From Mayamaea pseudoterrestris (taxonomy: Eukaryota; Bacillariophyta; Bacillariophyceae; Sellaphorales; Sellaphoraceae), in assembly GCA_027923505.1 (NCBI GenBank), contig BROI01000002.1:1798001-1862000 (forward strand): DNA of 64,000 nucleotides, written 5' to 3'. The notes under the pieces are model-generated. The model was not told the DNA's origin. It saw only the letters and a program-made list of their open reading frames with translations, and made no database searches. Each line of letters starts with the position of its first letter. Position 1 is the stretch's first letter. The translations under genes and the position numbers were made by a program. Positions 57,180-64,000 of the stretch are shown piece by piece.

Positions 57180-58514
57180 CTATTGTAGAATTGTTATTGT
57201 TGGCTGCGAGTTGCCTTTGAAAGACAGTCGACAGATGGACGACCGCATGAGCGCATCCACGCCGAGTATACCACCTACGCCATAGCTGGCTAGTGCTCCA
57301 AACAATGGCAAATTACCAATGTCAACAGTCAGCCGACGATCATCACCCGCCAGCGAAACACCCGGTTGCGACTCGTCATTACTCAATCGAAACGTACTGC
57401 CCACCCGAATCCGATGCGTCATGTCGACCACAACCTTGTCCAGTCCCAATGAGCCCGTCGGATTAGGTACCCGCTGGACAAACTTGTCGTTACTTGCATC
57501 CAAACCCAAATCGTCCAAGCCCTTGAAACTCAGGATAGTCGACGACGACCCCGAGTCAACAAGCATGTTGACGGGTCCTCGATCGCCAAACCAAACGGGA
57601 GCATACAATATACCACCAGCCTGCGACGATAGCCTTGTCATTTTGGCTTCTGTGAGCAACGTTTGCGACGGCATTATCTTTGGAACCTTGTCTTTGTACA
57701 TGATGAGTTGCTTGTTGCCAAAGTCCAAGTCCACGGCTGCAAAGTCTTGCAGAAAGCTCAATCCAATAATGCCATCAATTCTAGTATCCGTAATAACATC
57801 CAAGTCTTGTATTACAATTGGATACATCTTGTCGCGAAAGTGGTGACCGCCTAGTCTAAAGTCCGTTAGCTCTGCAACGTCCGTCATTTGCTTCTTCAAT
57901 TGATCGCCCGCGGCTGATCCAGCCGCCATGACAGTGACTGGCTTTTGAAAGACGCCCAGCTTGCATTTTTGTATCGCCGATGGTCGAAACAAAAGGCCAG
58001 TGGCGGCAGTGTCGAGTAGCAGCGTGACATTTTCCTGATTGATGGTTAGCTGCAATGTGGCGTAGGCAGTGTCTGACAGAATGGTCACGCCGCCCTGCAT
58101 GTTGGAGGCTGCCACGCGGGAACCAACGTCCAGGTAAATCATGTGAATTGGAGCCTTGATAATGTTCGAATCGTCACTATCAGTCGTTTCGGTCGATGCT
58201 GCATTGGAGAATGACGCAGCAGTAGCTTCGTCAATCGTTCCATTGTCATTTTGTTCTTGGAGAGCTTGCATATACCGAGCCACCAGTTCCTCCTTTTCAA
58301 AGACGTCAGCCGATGAAACTTTCAATTTACTCAACTCCATTTTCAGTACTTTCACTGACATGCTGCGAACCTGCTCCTCATCCAATGTACTGGATTGCAG
58401 GCGTGACAAGGAAGAATATGCCGACGCGTGCCGACGTTGCTGCTGCGAATGAACGACGAAGCCTGCGACTCGAGACACCTGCACCGATAGCATGAGTGCA
58501 ATCAATTTTTTCAT
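57180..58514 (-). CDS. Bilobed retropepsin-like aspartic protease with plastid-type presequence
   Basis: Single exon, 444 residues. It starts with a signal peptide (MKKLIALMLSVQVSRVAG) and a VAGF|VVHS cleavage site with Phe at +1, then a basic Ser-rich segment (QQQRRHASAYSSLSR), the pattern of diatom plastid proteins. Residues 52-85 form a SAP-like helical motif (MSVKVLKMELSKLKVSS...EKEELVARYM). Two protease lobes follow: LLLDTAATG (Asp168) with DGIIGLSFL, and MLVDSGSSSTIL (Asp320) with GGILGVDAL. The first active-site motif is DTA instead of DTG, a known variant. This is a host gene, not a transposon remnant: it is intact, intron-less, has its own targeting and sits among host genes. It probably processes or degrades plastid proteins. 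Confidence 0.88.
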   Translation of the reverse strand: MKKLIALMLSVQVSRVAGFVVHSQQQRRHASAYSSLSRLQSSTLDEEQVRSMSVKVLKMELSKLKVSSADVFEKEELVARYMQALQEQNDNGTIDEATAASFSNAASTETTDSDDSNIIKAPIHMIYLDVGSRVAASNMQGGVTILSDTAYATLQLTINQENVTLLLDTAATGLLFRPSAIQKCKLGVFQKPVTVMAAGSAAGDQLKKQMTDVAELTDFRLGGHHFRDKMYPIVIQDLDVITDTRIDGIIGLSFLQDFAAVDLDFGNKQLIMYKDKVPKIMPSQTLLTEAKMTRLSSQAGGILYAPVWFGDRGPVNMLVDSGSSSTILSFKGLDDLGLDASNDKFVQRVPNPTGSLGLDKVVVDMTHRIRVGSTFRLSNDESQPGVSLAGDDRRLTVDIGNLPLFGALASYGVGGILGVDALMRSSICRLSFKGNSQPTITILQ

Positions 58515-59213
58515 CGTGTAGGTAATTGAATGCTATAATGTGATCTCATCCCTCGCAGCAGCTGTTTATGGACTTGATCATGAGAGCGAAGACTCTCGCT
58601 TCTTCGGCGTCGTCAAGGTGCAGGAAACGACAGATGCCTTGTGACGTAGTTTTCACTGGCACTCGTTTCGTACTATTGCCTTTGTGACGTAGTTTTCACT
58701 GGCACTCGTTTCATATTATTGCCTCCGTGACGTAATTGACACTGGCATTCGTTTCACAATAGTGCCCTCGTGACGCAGTTTTCACTGGCACCCGTTTCGG
58801 AATATTGCCTTGTGACGCAATTGACACTGGCATTCGTTTCGTACTATTGCCTAATGACGTAATTGACACTGGCACTCGTTTCGTACTATTGCCTGATGAC
58901 GTAATTGACACTGGCACTCGTTTCACAATAGTGCCCTCGTGATGCAGTTTTCACTTTCACCCGTTTCGGAATATTGCCTTGTGACGCAATTGACACTGGC
59001 ACTCGTTTCGTACTATTGCCTAATGACGTAATTGACACTGGAATTCGTTTCGTACTATTGCCTGATGACGTAATTGACACTGGCACTCGTTTCGTACTAT
59101 TGCCTTGGGATGAAAAATAGTTGCGAGGCAGCCCGGGTTGATTGCATTATTCCTGTGTGACCACCGACAGTCCAGCAATCGTCCTTAACAACTCACTTGA
59201 ATCTATATCACCA
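58515..59213. promoter_or_regulatory. Shared upstream region of the protease and MYND genes
   Basis: These 699 bp separate two divergent starts and are mostly filled by the 42-bp minisatellite (58634-59107), in reverse orientation to the one at 44.7 kb. Confidence 0.5.
58634..59107. repeat. 42-bp minisatellite, eleven units, TGACGT/TGACGC cores
   Basis: Each unit reads from a TGACGT(A) or TGACGC(A) core through CACTGGCACTCGTTTCG to ATTGCCT. Two core contexts alternate: AGTTTTCACTGG and AATTGACACTGG. Units 3 to 6 (about 58726-58893) and 7 to 10 repeat the same order of variants, so a four-unit block of about 168 bp was duplicated. Minus-strand open frames here are by-products of the 14-codon period. 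Confidence 0.94.
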
Positions 59214-60836
59214 ATGTCTGCTGTTCAAGTACACGCTGGAGATTATGTCGAGATTGCAGCTCCGCATCCAGAGAAAGGCAAGAGAGGGTTTGTTCGTTTC
59301 GAGCCATTCGATCAAGACGATGCAAATGCCAACTTTGGAGTAGTCATTGACGAATATAAAAGCCGTCCTATCCACCAAGACGATAAACCTCAACCGCACG
59401 CTAGAACCATTTTCGTACCATGCAATCAAGTTGAGCTGGTTCGGCAGCACGAAAAAGTAGTGACGACACGAATCGCCGACTTTCGATCCTCCACCTTTCC
59501 TTGCTTTGGCAAGATTGGTTCATCCTTTGCCCAGGCAGAGCTTTTGATTGATCCGGAGTCACCTCATGGAAAGCTAGCTCGCCCACCGGCGCAAGATCTC
59601 TCTGGACAGCCGCCATTCGATTCGTTTTTCAAAACAGTGGAGGCGGAAGCCTTGTACAATGACATTTATGCTGGCAACTTTATCGCAAAGTGGAGTCATT
59701 CCTTCCAGCACCCACTCGACAAAACATATCCTCCTTTTATGTTCGATCTGCCATGCCCTGCGTTATGTATTCATGTTTACGAAATGTCTGAAGCCGACCA
59801 AAAGATTGCGAGTTTTCACTACTTTCAAAACGCGGAACTCCAAGGCATGCATTACGAGTCCAAGTGGAAATTTGAGGGCATGACGCAAGACCAGGAGGAA
59901 TTTTTAATTATGCGAGTTCTGCACCATGTTTTGAGGATCGCTGGATGCGACTTTGGTTTGAATTTTTTGTTCAACGCACGCGGGACAACCTCAAGCGGAT
60001 ATATAGCCTGGGAAATGTGGAAAGATGTACTTGACCTTGCTATTGTGTTGGCTGATATTATGGTCCAGACTAGTCAGCCTAGAGATTGTCAACAATACTA
60101 CCTGATAAATGTTGGCGCGGCGTTGGAGCTTGGCAGAAAGTATGCTGCCGCGATTGACATTTATGATTGGGCTGGCCGCAACTTATCGGACAATGCGTTA
60201 CGAGCTTTTTCGCTTTCTCGCCAATGCAATGCCTATGTTCGAAATAACGATGGACCACGAGCAGAAATGGCATGCTTAAGCGGACTTCGCGCGCTCTTTG
60301 AGATTGCCGACGAAAGCAACGCATTTGGTGAAAAGTCCCTCGAAGGTTTAATCATACAATTGATGAGTCTATACTCTGTTGGTAGTGTATCATCAAACAA
60401 GACTCCAGCGCCATTTATCGCCATGAGCAACGTCGCTGGCTTTACCGCCGTAAAGGTTTCCCCTTTGATTCTAAAGGCACCCTATCGTAACATTGGCGCA
60501 GCAAAGTCAGCTCTAGCGAAAGCCTTTCGGACGCCTTCTCTCAAAAAATTCAACACTGTGGTACATTCATGGATTGCGCGTGGAGTGTCTTATAATTACA
60601 CACCACCAAGTGACCTTGAAAAACTGCGCGAGGAAATTGACATTCGAAAAGCTACGCGCCTTCAATATTTAGGAGTAGACTTAAATTGCAACAATCCAGC
60701 ATGCTCGGCAAAAGCTTTGATTCATGATAGCAAGCTATTTCGGTGCTCTCGATGCAAGGACGCTCGATATTGCTCGACTGCGTGTCAGAAAGCGCACTGG
60801 AAATTGCACAAGCCCAAGTGTACGCCTGCGCCTTGA
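59214..60836 (+). CDS. MYND zinc-finger protein
   Basis: Single exon, 540 residues from the ATG at 59214 (context CACCAATGTC); the open frame extends to 59142 without an earlier ATG. The N-terminus (about 5-75) is a beta-rich segment with VHAGDYVEIAAPHPEKGKR and a possible SH3-like fold. The middle is helical and tetratricopeptide-like (for example YYLINVGAALELGRKYAAAI), without a SET domain. The C-terminus (about 495-537) is a clear MYND finger: CNNPACSAKA, CSRCKDARYCSTACQKAHW and HKPKC give the Cys/His zinc ligands. MYND fingers bind proline-rich partners, so a protein-protein adaptor is likely. The exact role is unknown. Confidence 0.88.
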   Translation: MSAVQVHAGDYVEIAAPHPEKGKRGFVRFEPFDQDDANANFGVVIDEYKSRPIHQDDKPQPHARTIFVPCNQVELVRQHEKVVTTRIADFRSSTFPCFGKIGSSFAQAELLIDPESPHGKLARPPAQDLSGQPPFDSFFKTVEAEALYNDIYAGNFIAKWSHSFQHPLDKTYPPFMFDLPCPALCIHVYEMSEADQKIASFHYFQNAELQGMHYESKWKFEGMTQDQEEFLIMRVLHHVLRIAGCDFGLNFLFNARGTTSSGYIAWEMWKDVLDLAIVLADIMVQTSQPRDCQQYYLINVGAALELGRKYAAAIDIYDWAGRNLSDNALRAFSLSRQCNAYVRNNDGPRAEMACLSGLRALFEIADESNAFGEKSLEGLIIQLMSLYSVGSVSSNKTPAPFIAMSNVAGFTAVKVSPLILKAPYRNIGAAKSALAKAFRTPSLKKFNTVVHSWIARGVSYNYTPPSDLEKLREEIDIRKATRLQYLGVDLNCNNPACSAKALIHDSKLFRCSRCKDARYCSTACQKAHWKLHKPKCTPAP

Positions 60837-61126
60837 ACTAGCAGGAGTTTTTTTTCATGGACACGCTGTTGTACGAGTATACATATGATTAGATGCATGG
60901 AACATTGCCCAGAACTCTGCTACCGGTAGAATTGTAGTTGCCTTTCGCCTGATTGTCGGAACATGGGCATACGTATTGGAAAGGCGAGATAGCTATAACA
61001 TAGCTACCTAATCGCATCGGTACTCATTTGTGCCATTTTTTCGTCCCTCTGTCCGATCTTTATTTTTTTGCTTCATCATCATCCATTGCTCGAGTAGTAA
61101 TCGGCCAAGTCTGTTTGCCCCATTAC
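60837..61126. other. Spacer between two plus-strand genes
   Basis: About 290 bp with T-rich runs just upstream of the methyltransferase start. The frame of the next gene is open back to 61028 but contains no ATG there. Nothing else is seen. Confidence 0.5.
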
Positions 61127-62119
61127 ATGACTAGTCACGTTGCAGAAGACAGTGGTAGAGATGACGAGCAATCTGTCGATCCGGCCGAAGACATGCTGCA
61201 ACGAGGGAGTCGCCTGCGACAGCTTCGATTGATGGAGCAAGAGGATGAAGCTGCTCGAAGAAATCTTGCACAGCAAGACGAGGATGATGAACTAGGAAAT
61301 GAAATGAATGACGGCGATGAGTCAGAATCCATCGTCTTTTTGCGCGACCAGAGCAGCTTGCTCAAGTACGAATCTTTTCTCCGCCATCAACGCGTCTACG
61401 ACGACCTCAAGCACGTTGACTACAAGTATATTGATTATTCTAATGACTGCTACTCGTTAATCGTGGAGCAAGACAAGTCACTTGGAAAGGGAGGTTTCTG
61501 CTGGGATGCTGCCTACATTTTGGGCGAGTACTTGTCCTCGCAGCAGAACGGAAATGTACTGCACGATTTACGGCGTGACGCCAAGTCGGGCGAGCGGCGA
61601 CTCGACATTGTTGAACTCGGCGCAGGAACTGGCCTCTGCGGAATGATGGTTGCAAAAGCATTAGATGATGTGCGCGTCACCTTGACGGATTTGGACTTGC
61701 TCATGCCGCTGCTGAACCGCAATTTGTCGCGCAACTTTGCTGCTTCCAACGAGGAGACGACACACTCGTCGACTGCTCTTCTAGACTACATGGCAGCCAG
61801 CAAGCACGACAAGTCCTCCAAAGGCTCGATATCGTCTGCCACTTTGGACTGGGACCAAAAGAGTCACAATGCCAGCTACGATCTTGTAATTGCCGCCGAC
61901 GTGGTTGCCACCCTCTACGATCCTTCCGCGCTCGCTCGAACGATTCATTCACTGGCAAACGTGGCAGTGATTAGCTTCAAGGAGCGGCTGTCGAGCGTCC
62001 ATCGCGAGTTTGAAGCTCAAATGGCTTACTACTACGAGTCCATTGAAATCATGCAGCCGACTGGCTGCCGGAATTTGAACACTGCAGTGAAAATTCTTGT
62101 CGCAAAGGAACGCATGTAG
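61127..62119 (+). CDS. METTL21-like (Methyltransferase family 16) protein methyltransferase
   Basis: Single exon, 330 residues from the ATG at 61127. An N-terminal acidic coiled segment (about 10-80, QLRLMEQEDEAARRNLAQQD) precedes a Rossmann methyltransferase. Motif I is VELGAGTGLCGMMVAKAL, the acidic residue after strand 2 is in VTLTDLDLL, LDW and YDLVIAADVV match the post-I and motif II positions of the family, and VISFKER is near the end. GGFCWDAAYILGEYL matches the pre-motif-I tryptophan segment where family members have W-x-A/S...LA. These enzymes methylate lysines of chaperones and translation factors with S-adenosylmethionine; the substrate here is unknown. In METTL21 the motif near DVVY has Tyr; here the residue after DVV is Ala. 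Confidence 0.88.
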   Translation: MTSHVAEDSGRDDEQSVDPAEDMLQRGSRLRQLRLMEQEDEAARRNLAQQDEDDELGNEMNDGDESESIVFLRDQSSLLKYESFLRHQRVYDDLKHVDYKYIDYSNDCYSLIVEQDKSLGKGGFCWDAAYILGEYLSSQQNGNVLHDLRRDAKSGERRLDIVELGAGTGLCGMMVAKALDDVRVTLTDLDLLMPLLNRNLSRNFAASNEETTHSSTALLDYMAASKHDKSSKGSISSATLDWDQKSHNASYDLVIAADVVATLYDPSALARTIHSLANVAVISFKERLSSVHREFEAQMAYYYESIEIMQPTGCRNLNTAVKILVAKERM

Positions 62120-62269
62120 AATGCCAGTAGCGACACACTGTACACTATTTTGAACAAAGATTGCGCTACTGATATTGTATGTGTAGTTTTATTAGTATTT
62201 TCACAAGCCGTAAACGTGTCTGTATGCTCTAGTAGCGTAGTCTCAACATGCGGATGCATCCTCGTGACT

Positions 62270-64000
62270 TTAAAAGGCAGCATCAGCATCATCCTGACTC
62301 ATCATGGTGGTCGCCGTGTCTCCAATGAGCTCTCGCGCCTTTTGATCGTCACCTCGCAATAGGCACTCCAGCGCCAAGACGTGACGCATGGTTGGCCGAC
62401 CGTGTGGACAGTTCCATGGATGCTCGACATCCTGCAACCGCCTGACGATCCGGTCCATGTCCTTTTGCGAAAGCGCTTGACCTATCATGATACTTCCGCG
62501 ACACGCACGACTTGCAAACATGGCAATCGCTTTTGGTAAGCGAACTATAACCTTTTCCGCTGGATCAATGCCTCTCGATCCACTAGTGTACCGGCGAACA
62601 GCATTGTTGCCGTACAATCCATTTCCATCCGCTCCGGTTCCAGTTCCGGCTGCTCCATCGTGCGACGCTGACGACTCGTCGACGCCCAATATATGACAGA
62701 GCGCGGATACATCCTCCTTTCCAAATTGAACAGCCTTGCGTCCGTCGGGTGCGCCACTGTGTGGAAGCGCCGTCAGTGACAATCGATGGCGCGGCTGCTT
62801 GTCCCAATCCACCTTGAATCGAAACCCATTCTTCTCAAAAATCTCCATATTGTCCATAATGCATGACTCCTCGGCAGGCATAAGCTCCAGTGGCATTGGC
62901 GAAATGAGGCGCTGCTCCGTAATGATCGTCTCGGCCATAAGCTTTTCGAAGTTGAACTTTTCATCGCATGCGTGCTGGTCCAAGATCCATAAATTGCAGT
63001 CCTGGCTCACGGCGAGTAGAAAGCCTAAATTGAATTGACCAATGACACGCATGGAGCTAAAATCTTCCTTTGAAAGACTGATAATGTCAGTCTGCACCTC
63101 TGGGTGATCAAGCGACACTGCCGTGTTCTCGTAGCGTAATCTACGATCACGTAATGCTAACCGTTCCCGACGCGACATCAAAACGGCGTCATCAGTCCCA
63201 GTAAACGCATCGAAAACAATTGATGAAGTCTCGCGCTGTGGATGATCTTGCGTCGGCAGTGCAGGTTGAGTGACATCATCGTCGTCATCGTCGCCATCTT
63301 CTTGTTCATCGTCATCGGCCGACGAGGGAGGGCTCCGGCAGCGATCCAGCGATACGCGACGTTGCTCTGCTTTCGCTTCATCCCCGCCATCGCCAGTTGT
63401 TACAGCCGTTCTATTTACAAGGTCAGACTGTGCCGTTGAATTCAAGGCAGACCTCCGCTGACGCTTGGAGTGTAAACCAGACATTGACGCATCGGAGTTA
63501 CGCTTTATTGTGAATTGTTCAACTTCTTCCAAAGACTGGACTGACACAGTCTGGGAGCTACTACGCATAGATGCGAATCCATAACGATCCAAGCCAGCCT
63601 GCGAACCTCCAAGTTCATGTGCGCCATTCCGATAACGATCAAACGAATTCGCCATCATACCAACACGCTCCACAGCCGTCTCACCTGATCTCTGCAGAAT
63701 TCCCGATCGCCTCGTCTCACTTGGAAGCATCCGTCTATGCAAACTTGATGGAGCTACAGAACCAATACGAATATCATCAAGCGCCTCGCCTCCCTTGTGG
63801 TCGTCAGCGTGTGGCGTAATATGAGCAATTCCAGTCAGACCACCACTGACAGCGTTGATTGCGGCTTCTTCAATTTCATCATCAAAAAACTCTTGCTCAT
63901 GAGCTGGTCGAAGAGCCAGCTTTGGAATGACCTCGTCGTCACTCGAGTCATCTGCATCGTCAGCCATTTCCGCCATGACCTCCTTCTTACGAGCTTCCTC
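62270..64000 (-). CDS. PMS2: PMS2/Pms1-type MutL mismatch-repair endonuclease, C-terminal part
   Basis: Partial: the frame is open to the window end, so the N-terminal GHKL ATPase domain lies outside; 576 residues are visible. The first 300 or so are a low-complexity linker (acidic and Ser-rich) as in all MutL-alpha subunits. The C-terminal dimerisation/endonuclease domain is complete: FNLGFLLAV, WILDQHACDEKFNFEKL (the DQHA-x2-E-x4-E metal site), MFASRACRGSIMIG (ACR) and WNCPHGRPTMRH (CPHGRP). These motifs mark PMS2/yeast Pms1, which nicks the new strand when activated by PCNA. The middle (about 480-495, AGTGTGADGNGLYG) carries a Gly-rich insertion. The stop lies at 62270; 150 bp separate it from the convergent methyltransferase gene. 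Confidence 0.95.
   Translation of the reverse strand, partial: EEARKKEVMAEMADDADDSSDDEVIPKLALRPAHEQEFFDDEIEEAAINAVSGGLTGIAHITPHADDHKGGEALDDIRIGSVAPSSLHRRMLPSETRRSGILQRSGETAVERVGMMANSFDRYRNGAHELGGSQAGLDRYGFASMRSSSQTVSVQSLEEVEQFTIKRNSDASMSGLHSKRQRRSALNSTAQSDLVNRTAVTTGDGGDEAKAEQRRVSLDRCRSPPSSADDDEQEDGDDDDDDVTQPALPTQDHPQRETSSIVFDAFTGTDDAVLMSRRERLALRDRRLRYENTAVSLDHPEVQTDIISLSKEDFSSMRVIGQFNLGFLLAVSQDCNLWILDQHACDEKFNFEKLMAETIITEQRLISPMPLELMPAEESCIMDNMEIFEKNGFRFKVDWDKQPRHRLSLTALPHSGAPDGRKAVQFGKEDVSALCHILGVDESSASHDGAAGTGTGADGNGLYGNNAVRRYTSGSRGIDPAEKVIVRLPKAIAMFASRACRGSIMIGQALSQKDMDRIVRRLQDVEHPWNCPHGRPTMRHVLALECLLRGDDQKARELIGDTATTMMSQDDADAAF

Noticed and set aside
57180-58514. Aspartic protease as a retroelement remnant
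   Set aside because: It has two lobes, a targeting presequence and no reverse transcriptase or repeats around it, so it is a host gene.
58711-59086. Minus-strand repeat frames in the 42-bp minisatellite
   Set aside because: Open only because 42 is divisible by three; located between two gene starts with no coding context.
59142-59213. N-terminal extension of the MYND protein
   Set aside because: The frame is open but begins with TTG; the first ATG, with a good context, is at 59214.
61028-61126. N-terminal extension of the methyltransferase
   Set aside because: No ATG in this part; T-rich sequence looks like 5' UTR. The first ATG is at 61127.

Overview
The window looks like nuclear DNA of a stramenopile alga, most likely a diatom. 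Genes carry short GT-AG introns (82 to 135 bp). Two proteins (at 42.2 and 57.2 kb) start with a signal peptide ending in an Ala-Phe or Ala-Gly-Phe motif followed by a basic, Ser-rich stretch, the form of diatom plastid presequences. A copia-type LTR relic and an endonuclease-type LINE are also present. The species is not identified.

Layout. 0 to 3.0 kb: satellite A, nine copies of a 348-bp unit. 3.2 to 10.3 kb: an importin-alpha-like ARM protein, an EDR2-C (DUF1336) protein, LSM4, and a large secreted or membrane protein with a Ser/Arg tail. 10.6 to 41.4 kb: about 31 kb without a supportable host gene, made of satellite B (about 175 bp), then satellite C (161/162 bp), then B again, then satellite D (168/169 bp). 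Satellite C is interrupted by a copia fossil (15.65-18.50 kb, 5-bp target duplication) and a LINE (19.68-22.96 kb, 13-bp target duplication). 42.2 to 64 kb: dense genes, namely a plastid-type HNH endonuclease, the ESCRT-III subunit SNF7/CHMP4, a Thr/Ser-rich type I membrane protein, a 95-residue coiled-coil protein, nuclear poly(A) polymerase, a 2OG-Fe(II) oxygenase, mitochondrial [2Fe-2S] ferredoxin, a FANCM/Mph1-type helicase with extra NZF and PHD zinc fingers, a plastid-type aspartic protease, a MYND-finger protein, a METTL21-like methyltransferase, and the C-terminal part of a PMS2-type MutL protein running off the window end.

Many genes form divergent pairs sharing 400 to 700 bp of upstream DNA. 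Two of these shared promoters hold the same 42-bp minisatellite in opposite orientation, each unit carrying a TGACGT or TGACGC core. A third holds a perfect TGACGTCA next to TGACTCA. The functions are mostly housekeeping (RNA processing, trafficking, DNA repair, Fe-S chemistry) and do not form one pathway. The most unusual items are the zinc-finger-decorated FANCM helicase, the plastid-type HNH protein, the bZIP-core minisatellites and the nested B-C-B satellite block.
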